A stretch of DNA of 64,000 bases, from positions 3,808,001 to 3,872,000 of the forward strand of contig CALZFC010000043.1 of assembly GCA_945643635.1 (NCBI GenBank), in the 5' to 3' direction. Every line of letters begins with the position of its first letter. The stretch's first letter is position 1. The notes beneath the pieces are model-generated. The model ran no database searches, was not told where the DNA came from, and was given only the letters and a program-made list of their open reading frames with translations. This document shows positions 1-11,396 of this stretch, piece by piece. The translations under genes and the position numbers were made by a program. Source of the DNA: Allodiplogaster sudhausi (Eukaryota; Nematoda; Chromadorea; Rhabditida; Diplogasteridae).

Positions 1-332
1 GGCATTTTCGAAATTCCTGTCAGTTAGCCTTCCAAATCATGTTGCTCAGGTAAAAAGCGAATGGCCAATTCCCCTCGCGGTAATGGTGAACCACGGAGGG
101 TACCCCCTTCCGGTTTGAGAGAATTTTGGTGCGTCGAACTGTACATTTCTTAAGTTTTCCACAATCGTATTGTGTGACACAAACGGAACGGAACTTCAAA
201 ATCATTTTCGAAGGTGAAATTGCTGGCAAATTGCCAGTTGCCATAATTTTCAAATTAATGCCCACATATTACGATAACTTTTGGAGGGAGGTGCTCTGGT
301 TTTCCCGAGTGAGCATAATTATACTGGTTTCA
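1..332. repeat. Dispersed repeat, copy A
   Basis: Non-coding sequence assembled from modules that recur in this window. Bases 1-120, read on the reverse strand, match 6165-6235 (the Lys/Leu-like stretch cgctttttacctgag followed by ggttagcc-type sequence) and the accctccgtggt block near 4680. Bases 244-290 match 4511-4557 in the same orientation. Bases 288-318 match 4481-4510 in inverted orientation. The mixed orientations suggest rearranged or nested copies of one non-autonomous element. I see no coding capacity. Confidence 0.6.
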
Positions 333-690
333 AGCCTAAGCGCACCTTTTGTTTGAACCTAAACTGTCTAAGTTAGGTCGAACAAAAATGTAATTCGGCT
401 CGAAAGCCTCAAAATTAGGTCCAACTTTTGCCTGATTAGGCAAATGTCAAATGCTTTATCTGTTGGTAATAAATACGATTTTTGACCATTCAACGAACCA
501 TTTACAAGCATAGCAGATGAGCAACATGTCAAAATAGTGACGAAATTATCCTATTTAAATCCAAAGTAGCTCCAGTGCTAATCGAACGACATTCTTTGTT
601 GTAAAAAAACGTTATTCTTTAAACTATTCACAGACTATCAGATAACGATAACTATTCACAGACGGGAAATTACTGGAATAGAAGGAAAAA

Positions 691-800
691 TATATGTTAC
701 CCATAAAACCCACAGAAAGGCACAGAAGAGAATCAGAGGGAGAAATATATGCTACCCATAAAACTCACAGAAAGTCACAGAAAAGAAATAGGAGAGGGAA
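691..800. repeat. 55-bp tandem duplication
   Basis: Two direct copies with a 55-bp period (691-745 and 746-800). Both begin with tatatg[t/c]taccc and continue through an acaga-rich stretch, differing at roughly ten positions. The array lies just beyond the stop codon of the next gene, which is on the - strand, so it would fall in that gene's 3' flank or 3' UTR. The rest of 333-829 is AT-rich and holds no gene that I can see. Confidence 0.75.
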
Positions 801-829
801 TATGACGGCTGACTTTCGTGGTGGCGACC

Positions 830-2482
830 TTACTCCATCTCATTCTGCGAGCCGCCGTTGTTTCTGCCTCCGCTTGCCTTGAACTTCGATCGTGCGTTGG
901 TCCTGAAAATGATGCAATTCAGTAGACTTAGCGAATTTTTATGTTGTTTTATATAGAAAAAATGCACTGTTAAAAACATACGTGTAGTATGTGAAGTAAT
1001 GGGACCACAGATCACAGACGGTGCTCTCGATCGCATTTTTCTTCTTCTCGTCGCCATCAGGGAAGGTGATAGAGGCCAAGAAAGCATCTGAAATCAAAAT
1101 TTGCAATCAGATGTGAGGAGAGACTATAACAGAATCATACCTAAAAATAATTATGGCATAAAAAACACATACCGACATATGCATTGAGGATGGAAGACGG
1201 TATCGCGGTCTTCCCGTCATTCGGCTTCGCAGCAACAGTGTATCGGTGCCGGACTCGCATCGGGATGATCTTAAGTATGCACATTTGGCTAAAATTTTTG
1301 GTATAATGAAGAGTTATCGAACCTGCTCAATGGCATGACGAGAAACGTGCTTAACGACGTTTCGCAGGGAGTTACTCGCTGATGGGATTGAACCGAAGAC
1401 CTCGATTATGTCGCTTTTCCCTAAGTGAAAGTAGATTTGAATAGGAACAGAATGGAATGAGTAAAATCGAACCTCCCGCAATAGGAGCGAACAAGAATGT
1501 AGGTGAACAAGACAACGCTTGGGCTTCTCGTCTGTTGAACGTAACCTCCAGAGTTTCCTGAGGCGAACGAGACAGTCAGTTTTAACTAAACTTATTTGTC
1601 TGCATAACCTTGTCAACAGGACCCTTTCTATCCTTGAAAACTCGACGCTCAGTTGAAAATTCCATCTAAGAATAAACTTTTTAATCTGTACGTGCTTTTT
1701 TTAATTTTCTGAAAAAGATTTCAGAACTGACGTATCTGAGCATGCCGATGAGGGTAGCGTAAACGGGGAACATTTCCTCAGAGCAATTTCGCGCCAACTC
1801 AGACAGGGTACGGTATGAAATTCCCGTCATGTCACGCGTTTCAGATTTGAACTTCTCCTTGGAAAAGGTAACTTGTTCTACTAGGATTTTAAGCTGCTAA
1901 AATAGCTAGACCTAACCTTCCCACGTTGAATATCCTCAGAATTATCGCCCAGATCGATGAAAAATTCACCAATCTTCGTCATACAAAACTTACCGTCACC
2001 AAACAACTCACTTGATTTGCATCCCTGAGAATAAGACAATGATGGGCGAGGTAATCCGTTCCCTCTATTTTTACATACCTCGTTTTTCTGCGAAAATCCG
2101 AGGTGATTCTGCCCTGCATCGCCTTCTTCCCCTCCAGAATCGAAGCCGGATCCGCGGGGGAGTATGATGTCTCCGTTGTTCTCTTCGACAATTTAATCGC
2201 CGTCGCTGTCGCAAAGGAGGCTCTGAAATAGATATCTTTTCTCATTATTTCCTTTTTATTTGTGCCAACCCTCTTGATTTGTTGTCGGTATTCATGCCGA
2301 TAGTGCGCTTGCGACATTGGCAGCCGTAGTCCACTAGAAGCATGGGCGCCTCCTCGGCGACTAGAACTGGGAGTCTGGGGGATCCCTCTGCCACGAGAAA
2401 TGCGAGTCTGGCCTATACCTCTACCACTAGAACTGGGAGTCTGGGCGCTTCCACCAGACATTCTTTCAACACGCCGATTCAT
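830..2482 (-). CDS. Unrecognised multi-exon protein (about 300 aa)
   Basis: Function not recognised. The - strand model starts at ATG 2482 with a Ser/Gly/Arg-rich N-terminus (short TPSSS-type repeats) and ends at TAA 830-832. About eight exons join in a consistent phase through GT-AG introns, several only 48-60 nt long. One example is a 48-nt intron ending in tatttcag near 2230. Clear exons include one with RDMTGISYRTLSELA (near 1740-1860), one with IIEVFGSIPSASNSLRNVV (near 1330-1400), one with PMRVRHRYTVAAKP (near 1180-1270) and one with AIESTVCDLWSHYFTYY (near 980-1080). The tail is polar and Gly/Asn-rich. I see no signal peptide or membrane segment. Phase consistency argues for a real gene, but its family stays unknown. 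Confidence 0.6.
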
Positions 2483-2601
2483 AACCCTTTAAAATAGCTT
2501 ATCCAGACGCACCATTATTAAAAATTTAAAGATATCTCTAAGCGCAAGCGAAGCTTTCAATTATGAAAGGAAACATTTACTCGCACTTTTGAATCTTTTA
2601 T

Positions 2602-3264
2602 TCATGACAGCATCGCACGCCGGGCGTACGGCAAAACTAAGCACATCTCTCGCGCAGAAACTACAGCTGAATGGCCAACAATATCTTTGATGTGAATCTC
2701 AATTACTTCTACAGCAGATGGAATAACAACACCTCCGTATCTAATGTCACACAGTTGCTCGGTGAGTTCTCGGAATTTAACATCTAAACCTTCCCTAGCA
2801 AGTGCGGATGAGAAGATCACTATGCCGCTTTCCAACTCTAATCTGCGAGATAACTGCTCTGTCTCCATTTTGACCCGCAAGAAGAAACCCAAGAAGTTTC
2901 CCGTAACGAACAGTATATCCAAATCGGTACATAATATGAGTATCGTCATATGATGCTGATCCGGTGCAAGCATACCGACGGCCGCGTATGGTATGGCAAA
3001 GAGAAAAGATGTCATCTTCATGTATTAGAGGGCGAATCTCGTTTGGGATCTAACGAAAAGGACCCGGTTAAAGAAAGTCACTTTTTTATATATAAAAAAG
3101 GCATGTACTTGATCATCAGTCGGCACTGTAACTTGTCGAGGAAGCTCGATAGTGAGTCGAGAACAGAGCCTCTTCAATGGGCGGTCGAATCGACCTCGAT
3201 GCTCTCAAAGTCAGCTCGAGAGCGACGTAGCGCCTCGTGACGGATCTCTTGGATAAGGGCAGTG
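2602..3264 (-). CDS. Unrecognised exon cluster, C-terminal part of a gene
   Basis: A - strand reading frame ends at TAA 2602. Its last exon (up to about 2968) is preceded by a good acceptor (gatcag) and encodes ILCTDLDILFV, then REGLDVKFRELTEQLCDIRY and a C-terminal stretch of Val/Ile-rich sequence. The exon before it (about 3110-3200) ends at a strong donor (CAA|gtacat) in matching phase and reads IELPRQVTVPTDDQ. Upstream of that the frame is ambiguous: the stretch 3185-3264 is open in more than one frame and the start codon was not found. The protein family is not recognised. It could be one gene with the next entry, but I could not join them in phase. Confidence 0.4.
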
Positions 3265-3629
3265 CTAAACAAAACATGTTACTTCCTATTTTAAACTTTT
3301 TTTTTTAAACAAAAAAATTAAAAAAAAAAAAACTTCTTAAGCATGAAGAATCCTACATTACGAGTGACGTTGAGATTCAGGCATTTTTGCATAACAAAAT
3401 GCAAATGTTCGAAAGAAATTGTCGACAGTGGGTATTGGCTTCCCATTACACGGACCAATTCTGCCAGGTGAAAACAAATGGTCTGGAAACCAAAATTAAA
3501 TAATCATTTTGCATCACCAATAACAAAACAAAAAAACAAGCTGACATGCCACTTGATCCCGGAGAGAAGAAATGGGCAGTCTTCTTGAACTGCGAGGGCT
3601 AGGCCACGGCAGAGGATACGCCTTGTTGT

Positions 3630-4360
3630 TCAAGAATGCACGCATAAACCTTTCGTGTGGACTGAAGTGACCAGCGAAATAAAGGTCCAATCCTGTGCGA
3701 ATAGCACAGTATCATCAACAAGCTTTGCGCCCATTAAATAAAGTAACTTTAATTTACTTGAAAAAAACATAGAGTTAAACGCAAGTTTAATTTGCCACAA
3801 TACTTCAAATTTAACGAGGAAAAAAAGTGACAAACCGGCCTGGCTGAATGCACTGTCAATTAAGTGTTGAAGCTGGCAAAGGACAAGGGAAGACATGGAC
3901 GATAAACTTTCCCCGAAAACACCTCCAAGATAACGGTTGGTTCAAAATACTAGCATTCACATTAAAAAAAAGATGAAATAAAAAAAGGAAAACAACAGGT
4001 CACTTTCATTGTCGAGAAAATAACAATGAAATAAAAAAAATCAGCTGACTTTCGTTATCCGCTCGAGCCTCCGTAATCAGCAAATCATCGACAAAGATGT
4101 TCTCGCCCTCATCGCCACTCGATGTCTCCATGATATCCACGTCGTTTTCTTCATCAGCTTCTTCCACTGAATCCGAGGCCCTCCTTAACGTAACTTCATC
4201 CGCTCGGGCTTCTACTTCACGCAACGTTTTGCGTTTTCTCGCCAGGGCAAATCGCCTCTCCATCTGTCTGCAATTAACACAATAGGAAAAAAACAAATCA
4301 CACACACACAAATCACCAAGATATAACATTTCCAGCTTACATAGCAGCTTTCATTTTCAT
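3630..4360 (-). CDS. Small unrecognised protein with charged N-terminus
   Basis: Three exons join in phase on the - strand: 4341-4360 (ATG at 4360), 4050-4267 and 3922 down to TGA 3630. Exon 2 begins with a basic helix-like stretch (RRFALARKRKTLREVE). It continues into an acidic Ser/Asp/Glu region (DVDIMETSSGDEGENIF), the look of a disordered nuclear protein. Exon 3 is more hydrophobic (LVLCQLQHLIDSAFSQ), and its last third may be unspliced intron. No catalytic motif is visible and the family is not recognised. Donor gtaagc and acceptor attgcag are canonical. The 3265-3629 stretch between this and the next gene down holds short open frames only. Confidence 0.45.
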
Positions 4361-4479
4361 TTCCAACTCAAGGTGACTATTTCAATTTATCGCAACACCA
4401 AAACATTACGGTAGTTCCACACCAGATATCATGATGCAAAAAACAGCCTTAATTAGGCTGCAAATTCGTCTCAAATCTA

Positions 4480-4830
4480 ATTATGCTCACTCGGGAAAAC
4501 CAGAGTGCCTAAATTTTCAAATTAATGACCACATATTACGGTAACTTTTGGAGGGAGTTTAAATCACTTCGATCGATGCATTTGGAGGAGAGCTATATGC
4601 TTTGCCTAGCCGCGACGCATGAAACGGGCGCAACGCGGATTTGGTGTGCTCTCAAACCGGAAGAATTTGTATGACCCGTACCCTCCGTGGTGAACTGGTG
4701 CAAAATTGCTAATATTTCGCGGAAATGGTTCGTTAATGGTAGGACGAGTATCAGTAAACTAGTTGACTTGCGCCATTAGCTGGCCATTAATTGCAAATTT
4801 ATTGGCCATTATAAATTTGAATAGTCTTGG
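4480..4830. repeat. Dispersed repeat, copy B
   Basis: Second copy of the repeat family seen at 1-332. It contains the tcaaattaatg...acatattacg module (4511-4557), the reverse of the ggttttcccgagtgag module (4481-4510), a ctctcaaaccggaag block and an accctccgtggtgaac block. It also has gtatcagtaaac followed by repeated ggccatta words, as in copy C. Sequence divergence between copies is moderate. No open reading frame of transposase type is visible. Confidence 0.6.
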
Positions 4831-5123
4831 CTGGAATATCAGCATTCTGTAATCATATTCATTGGCGGGAGATTTTAATGTGTTTTTAAATGCACTGCTA
4901 TCTTACCTTGAGCTGAAGACTTGAAAGTTGAACAACCTTGGTTGAATGGTTACTGCTGTTGTTTAATGTCGGTTGTTGATTTCAGGTTCGTTATTGAAGA
5001 GTTTGAACGAATTTTTTTTTTACCGAGACGTCTAGTTATGCCGTCTGAAAGGTTTGGTCATGGTATGATTTTAAAGGATAATTATTTTAGCCGAATTGGT
5101 TTATATTAGTTGTTGTCTTTCAG

Positions 5124-5530
5124 GAGCTTCTGAGTGGTCATCTTTTTCTACATTTTATGAAGCGATATCATCGATTGCAACAAAATGTAAGTTCTAGCTG
5201 GCTTTGCTGCAGAGTATGATGATGTGGTCCTTTTAGGTCTCAATTTCGGCCACGCTCCTATGTCTGGCCACTTTTGTCGATCAGGAGGCAATCGAGCGAT
5301 AGTTTGACTGCCATCGCGGAAGAGCAACGATCAGGTTCTTATTATGTTTTGCCATTATTTGTAAGAGTGAGGGTTTTCGTGTTTTATTTGTTGTAATTCC
5401 AGTGTCGTCTATTGCTGACATTGATGTCGATGATGAGGAAGTAGAAGACGGGCTGGAGCTCGATGATGATGGCCATCTCGGAGCTCGGAGATCACGTTGT
5501 CTTATTAAAAACGGACAACCACCGAATTAA
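5124..5530 (+). CDS. Possible short gene fragment with acidic C-terminus
   Basis: Two + strand exons join cleanly: 5237-5334 (acceptor cttttag, donor TCAG|gtt) and 5403-5530 (acceptor attccag, stop TAA 5528-5530). They encode SYVWPLLSIRRQSSDSL followed by an acidic tail (ADIDVDDEEVEDGLELDDDG). An upstream segment at 5124-5186 also has good splice signals (tctttcag and gtaagt) but does not join in a stop-free phase. The gene is therefore incompletely modelled or decayed. It sits between two copies of the same dispersed repeat, so it could be cargo or a remnant carried by an element. The family is not recognised. Confidence 0.35.
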
Positions 5531-5869
5531 TGTTCGAGTTTACCTACGAGTAATTACCCTGTCTTTTAAATTCATACTGAGACTGGAATCCCCTTCCATT
5601 TCCCATTATTTAGAATGTCCTTGATGTTGTTAATGCTTCCATACTAGTATTTGTTCAATGTTTGTGTAACACGTTTTAGGCTGTTAACCATGTCACCTAG
5701 CGCTCGTTGCCGTTCTGTTTCATGTTATCTTTCCTTCTGGTGTGTTCTTTTTCCTTTGTAAATGGCTTTATTTTTCGCCACATCCGTGGAAGTGAATAAA
5801 ACCCAACGATGGCCGAAAACGGCAAGAAAAAGCAGTTGTAGTGGGAAGAACAAACAAAGTTCCCAGAGG

Positions 5870-6010
5870 GAACATTTTTGGTGTGGTTCACACCAAACTA
5901 CAGTATGCCATTTAATGGCAGGTAAATGGAATGTCTCAATGAAATAAAGAAAAAAATAATTTTAGTGTGGTGCACACTGCCCTACAGTACTCCATTTAAT
6001 GGTTAAGAAA
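5870..6010. repeat. Pair of about 50-bp direct repeats with a palindromic head
   Basis: Near 5878 and again near 5965 the sequence runs gtgtggt[t/g]cacac, then ctacagta[t/c], then tccatttaatgg or gccatttaatgg. The second copy follows about 85 bp after the first. Each head is a 13-nt near-palindrome. This abuts dispersed repeat copy C and may be part of the same element. Confidence 0.5.
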
Positions 6011-6059
6011 TGCCCAGTTAAGTGTGCAGTATATGCCAGTTAAAGACACGGTATTGAAA

Positions 6060-6320
6060 GGTTAATGCGGAAAAATTGACCGAATGGTTCAACTATGGGT
6101 GCATTATTGGTGAAACGCGTATCAGTAAACTACCATGTTTGCACGGTAGTTACTGGCCATTACGGAACCATTTATTTGCCATTCGCTTTTTACCTGAGTG
6201 GTTAGCCTTCCAACAGGAACTCCTGCCAATTACCCTTCCACCTTTTACAACCCTTCCAGTCTTGCTGGCAAATCCTGCCAGTTATCCTTCTTGTGTCCAC
6301 AATCCTGTCAGTTAGCTTAC
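6060..6320. repeat. Dispersed repeat, copy C
   Basis: Third copy of the repeat family. It holds gtatcagtaaac, ggccattacgg and the cgctttttacctgag/gttagccttccaa module that also occurs inverted at 1-70. It contains short internal reiterations of tgccagttatcc/tgccaattaccc. It ends about 60 bp upstream of the first methyltransferase exon. Confidence 0.55.
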
Positions 6321-6376
6321 TTTCATTTACGGAGTAACAAATTAATTATAAAATAAATAGTGACAACGGTTTTCAG

Positions 6377-7042
6377 GATATGTTCACCAATATGAGGGGC
6401 TATTTGCAGGACGAGCAGCAGAGAGAGGCAGAAGGGAACGGAGATGAGCCCGATGAAAGATGCACAGCCTCCGAGCATATCAGCAAGGTTGGCAGAAGGA
6501 AGAGGAGATTACTCACAATTAGTGAATATATTACTTCATGATTATATCATTGATATTATCCTATCTTATAGTTCTCAGCAATGCGAAGTTGCAATTAAAT
6601 TTTTTTTTCTGTTTTTTTTTTTGAACAATTATTCAGTTCCTTGCATAAGTCACTAGTTTTTTTTTCCTTTTGGTGCCCCTAAGAGTGAAACGGCTTCCGT
6701 CAATCATCCATGATATCAGCTTCCTTACGCTTTTCCTCTATTTCACCTTCGCTCTTTGTTTAATGAATTTGCATACTATTCTCTCCCTCCCTAAATGCAA
6801 CTGTGAGCACACTGATATAACATGCACCAAACATAAAATACACGAGAAACCATCACGAATTTAACTCCTCCAAGAAACAGACGCATGCTTAGTAATTTCA
6901 TAAACGCCTTCCTTCTAGAGTTCGACCCGGCAAAGTATCTCGACTCCTTCTACAAAACAGCCGAGGAAGACCTAGCAATGCAGGTTTGTCGTTTCTGTCC
7001 GTTTCGTTACGCAGAACAAAATAACTCTGAAAAGCTGCTCCT

Positions 7043-7093
<51 letters not shown>

Positions 7094-7522
7094 AATGAGT
7101 CGACTCCAGGTGTTGCTCTTCTTCCTGCCCGGCATCCTCTACCGACTGCCCGCGCAGATCCGGAACATGCTCGACCTTGGCGCAGGTAAGAGCAGCAATT
7201 TAGCGGCCAATTTATATTTACTTCCTGATTTTTTTTAATGAAAACTAAGACGTTCGAGAAATTTTTGTCGCTTCTATTTCTTGATCCATCCATTTGAATA
7301 CATGTTTACTTGCATATAGTTTAATTCGGTTGCTAACTTGGATCCCGAAACGAAATCTTCTCCAAATCAGGGCCGACAGTCTATCAGCCAATTGCATGCC
7401 GAGGGCGAGTCGATAAGATTTACACTTCCGACTATTCGCCGGCAAATCGCGAATCTCTCGTGGCGTGGATTGAGACGAGGTGAGAGAGAGAGAAATTGGA
7501 GAAAGAAAGGGGAGAGAGAAAC

Positions 7523-7577
<55 letters not shown>

Positions 7578-8842
7578 AGAGAGAGAGAGACAATGGCATT
7601 TAATGAATCCAAAATACATGAAATGAAACTTTGCAGGAATACTTTTGATTGGGAAAAAGTGTGCAGCTGGATTGCTACTCTTGAAGACACAGTCGAGACA
7701 CCCGAAAAGATGCAAGAGGATGCCAGGGCCAAGGTTAAAAGAGACACATATTTTATTTTTCCGAGGCGTTTTTCTTCTTTTTTTATTATATGTTATTTAT
7801 ATCAGTTGAAATATAGCAGATTAAATAGTATGAGAATTTGAAGGAAATATTAATGTGCAAATTGAAGATGCAAGCCGTTCTCGAGGTTAACGTCCATGAA
7901 TCTCCCGTTGTCAAGGGAATCACGTGGAAGCGGACAGAGGGCACCGAGATTCCACAACAGTTCCAGGCAAGAACATTTAACCTCTCTGCCGCTTCTAAAA
8001 GATACTCGTAAAGAAGATAAAATATGTACGTAATACTTTCATTCACATCATTATGTCTTTCTCTTTTTCCTTTCTCTTCCCTTTCTCTTTTTTCTTTCCA
8101 TTTTTCTTTGTCGTTTTTCTCTGTCGGTTTCTTTCTCTCTCCCTTTCTATTTCAATCTCTCCCTCTCTCTCTCTCTCTCTCTTTCTCTCTCTGTTTCAGC
8201 TGGTCTCCACGATCTTCTGACTCGAGTACTCGGCTGAGAATCTGCAAGAGTATCTGCGTGCTGTGAAGGGCGCGTGCAGTCTCATCGAGCCAGGCGGATA
8301 TCTGGTTAGGAATTTCTCTCACTTTTTGGATGAATATTTTTTATAATGTACATTTAATTAAATAAAATACTACTGGCATTTGTGGTGCGATCGAAGAACA
8401 ATCTATAGTCTTGTTTCAGCTCCAGGGCGGCTGCCTCGACGCGGACTGCTACAACTTTGGAGGAAAACGATTCAGCTCGCATCGATTGACTGAGGAACAC
8501 GTCATCATGGGGCTTCGGGTAATCATGAGAGAGAGGAACAGAGAGAGAAACAGACAGATAAAGACAAGGGATACATATAGATAAAGAAATGTACATAACC
8601 TAGGTGAAAATGTTGAGTCAACCTTACAATTAAAGTAGTTTGCACAATTCGAGGAAGCAAGAAATTTCGATTTTTCTGTTAAAAAGTTGAATGAGAACCA
8701 ATTTAATCCTACTCTAACATAAATATAATTAACTTGTAAAATTAATGTACAGGAGAACGGGATGTGCTTCGCCGAGAAGTCCACCGATTTCAAGCTCATC
8801 GTACGCGAGGAGTGCTATCTATTGGTCTCGAAGAAGCTTTAG
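6377..8842 (+). pseudogene. NNMT/PNMT-type N-methyltransferase, copy 1, in-frame TGA
   Basis: SAM-dependent methyltransferase of the NNMT/PNMT/TEMT family, which methylates small amines or pyridines in the cytosol. Nine exons join in phase: 6377-6487, 6921-6983, 7110-7185, 7371-7479, 7637-7733, 7868-7966, 8200-8304, 8420-8518 and 8753-8842. Visible motifs are FDPAKYLDSFY (family N-terminus), MLDLGAGPTVY (SAM-binding loop), YTSDYSPANRESL and, after the break, a PGGYL loop and a C-terminal Cys/Lys tail. Codon 7 of exon 7 is TGA (8218-8220), where copy 2 has TGC of the family's F-C-L-E motif, so the product would lose its last third. The exon 6 donor is GC (TTCCAG|gcaag). The first exon follows ggttttcag and has ATG at 6380, so it could be a trans-splice site. 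Otherwise the gene is about 282 codons, normal for the family. Confidence 0.78.
7042..7091. repeat. (CT)n microsatellite in intron before an acceptor
   Basis: Almost pure (CT)n tract inside intron 2 of methyltransferase copy 1, ending 18 nt before the acceptor of exon 3. On the sense strand it extends the polypyrimidine tract. A complementary (GA)n tract lies downstream of the donor at 7480-7590 in the same gene, beginning directly in the donor sequence (gtgagagagag). Confidence 0.85.
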
Positions 8843-9452
8843 TAGATCAATTGCCTTGCATTCACACAAAATAGGTCGAGGTAAATAAATAAAACGTTGC
8901 TTACAAGGCTCAAAATTCTTCCTCAATGTCATATTATCTTCGTTGTCATTTCTGTTTAGTTCGTAATACTCTCTTGGCAATTCTTACGGTTAATGCAACG
9001 AGGCAAAATCCCTCATACAAAGCGATGCAGTTATGTACTACGTATGTATATATTCTCAACGCCTATGCTCTGCTCAACAGTTTTCCATATCACAATGTAC
9101 GTGTATTTGTGCACCTTCATTATTATGCTTACTTTTCTTGAATTTTTTTTCATATGTATCAATGTATCTCGCAGCCGTTTCCATTTTTTCAGTCTCTCCA
9201 CTTGAGTTCGGCAAACCTTTACAACATTTCCATAACACGATTTTTTCACAACACCTAGTAAAAAAGGATGAACCCGATATCGATTAGAAGATCTTATGAT
9301 GCCCTACCGGAAAATAAAAACCATTTGTTTTGGGTTTCAGAGTCGAATTGCTGCGGTAGCCTTGCCAGTTTATGATTCGAAGTTAAGAATCTCTGAGCAA
9401 GAGGAGAGGGGGGCAGATGCTCAGAGTTGAGTGAGTGAAGACTTGAAGGGCC

Positions 9453-10030
9453 TTACTCTTCGACGGAGAACTCGAAGGGCGACACGTGGCCGGCCCTGCT
9501 CTGCGTGGTCGGACGGAAGGTCAGCAGACGGCACAGCAGCTGCAATGCAATCAATTCTATTATTAAACATTTGTATGTAATTCAAACATCGCCGTGGGCA
9601 TCGCGCGTCACTCGCACGACGGCGCCGCCATTCCGCTGTCCCTGGTAGCCAGGCGCAGAAAAGATCGAGAGGAGGCGGCCGCCAGCGAAGAACTTGTACC
9701 CGTCGCGCATCTGACAATTTCACACTTTTTGCTCCTCTAGCATTAACTGAGTACAAATGAAGGACCTCTTGGCTGATCTGATGGGCGCGGATGATGAAAT
9801 CGACCTGGAGACGAGTGCAGGCCGCCTCCACCACCGAGTCGGGGAAGGAGAAGGAGACGCCACGCGAGGAGAGGGCGAAGCCAGGCTGCTGTCAATGGAA
9901 ACTCAATTAAGTCATTGATCACAAGGAACAATACAATCAATCGATCTCTAACAGTGCCGCCAGGGTCGGACCAGACGAGATCGCAGACGAGTCCGTACGA
10001 GGGAATGAGGGTGGGACGCCGAATCTGAAA

Positions 10031-10074
<44 letters not shown>

Positions 10075-11396
10075 CTGCTCTCTGCTTTCTTTCTCTGATT
10101 CTCTTCATCTCTCTCCCTCTCCATCCCTCTCTTGCCTGGTTGATGTCGTCGAGTGTTCTGAGTCGTGGCGACAGTCCGCCATGCATGCAGAGAATGCGCC
10201 CTCCGACGACTGCGGCCAGGGGAAGCACGTTGAAGACGCTCACGAAGAAGGTGAAGGCCTGCGAAAAGTTTATCTTAATAATATGTAAGTGCAAAAATAT
10301 TATTCTTCTATTCTTTAAACTTATCTTTTTATTTGTATTTACATAAACCATCCCCTCCATTCCCATCTCCTCTCACCATTTCTCCGTTCTCCTTGAACTT
10401 GTACATGCATTCGTCGTAGAAGCCGTAGACCATGGACGTGTTGCAGTCCTCGTGGTTGCCGCGGAGAAGAGTCACCCGCTCTGGCTTCAGCAGGCGCAGA
10501 GAGAGCAGGAGAAGAAGGAGTTCCGCGCTCTGAAAGAGAGAGGAGGGAGAGAGAGAGAGAGGAGGGAAAGAGAGAGAGAGAGCGAGAGGAGGGAGAGAGT
10601 GAGGAGGGAGAGAGAGAGAGGAGGGAAAGAGAGAGAGAGCGAGAGGAGGGAGACAGTGAGGAGGGAGAGAGAGAGAGAAGGGGGAGATGAAGAGAAAGAG
10701 AATCCTCTACCTGGCATCCCCTGTCGACGTAGTCGCCAAGGAAGAGGAAGGAAGCATCGCCGGAGAGCGGATTCCCACATCGCGTCACCATCTGGCGAAG
10801 GTCGCGGAACTGTCCGTGCAGGTCACCGAAGATGAAGAGTGGCGAACGCGAGGAGCTGCAGTGATAGAGAGAGGGGAGAGAGAGGAGAGAGGGGAGAGAG
10901 AGTAACGAGAGAGAAAGAGAGGAGAGAGTGGAGAGAGAGAGTAACGAGAGAGAGAGAGAGAGGAGAAAGAGAGGGGAGAAAGAGAGAGGAGACACAAAGA
11001 GAGAGAGAACAGGAGAATGCCAAGGGAAGTAATGGACGGACTGCTCGATCTGGACGAGGCTGCTCTGTCGCAGCAGGACGGGCACAGCCAGACGAGTCAC
11101 GAGGGACACGTCTTGGATGCTCAGAGAAACGTCCACCAGGGGAGCCTGGCCAGGGGAGCGCGATTCCCTGAGGAAGAGTGAAAATCATTTAATCAATATT
11201 CTATCAATGCCGGAATGCGATTTTGACGCATTTAATCGATATTATTTGTAGGTGACAATCAATCGATGCTCTTGAAAGACCTGAGGGGCGCCGTCATCAG
11301 TCTTTGAATGAGCGCCCCGAGGGCATCCTTCTGCTCAGTGGTCAGAGACTCAGAAGCGACCGGCAGAGACGCAGAGGACGAAGACGTGGAAGGCAT
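9453..11396 (-). CDS. PP1-like serine/threonine protein phosphatase
   Basis: Metal-dependent PPP-family phosphatase, closest in layout to PP1 catalytic subunits. Nine - strand exons join in phase: 11281-11396, 11042-11167, 10711-10855, 10377-10529, 10136-10258, 9953-10024, 9766-9888, 9588-9710 and 9453-9539. They give about 355 aa from ATG 11396 to TAA 9453. Motifs occur in order: FGDLHGQ, FLGDYVDRG, LLRGNHED, GGLSP preceded by CMH, DLVWSDP, RAHQ and SAPGYQG, so the metal ligands and catalytic residues appear present. Divergent points are Leu in GDLHGQ, GNHED for GNHEC, and a Ser/Thr-rich N-terminus. The donor after IN-Q is GC (CAG|gcaag). Introns carry (GA)n on the sense strand. It lies antisense between the two methyltransferase copies. 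Nematodes have many divergent, often sperm-enriched PP1-like genes, and this may be one. Confidence 0.9.
10530..10690. repeat. GA-rich minisatellite in phosphatase intron
   Basis: Irregular array of gaggaggga, (ga)n and agcgagaggaggga words repeated about five times. It fills most of the intron between 10529 and 10711. A similar block fills the next intron (10860-11030). On the gene's own strand these are CT-rich. Confidence 0.8.

Noticed and set aside
3161..3183. 23-nt GT-AG microintron in the 2602-3264 cluster
   Set aside because: The surrounding exon is open in other frames and the upstream acceptor is ambiguous. The frame change can be explained without a microintron.
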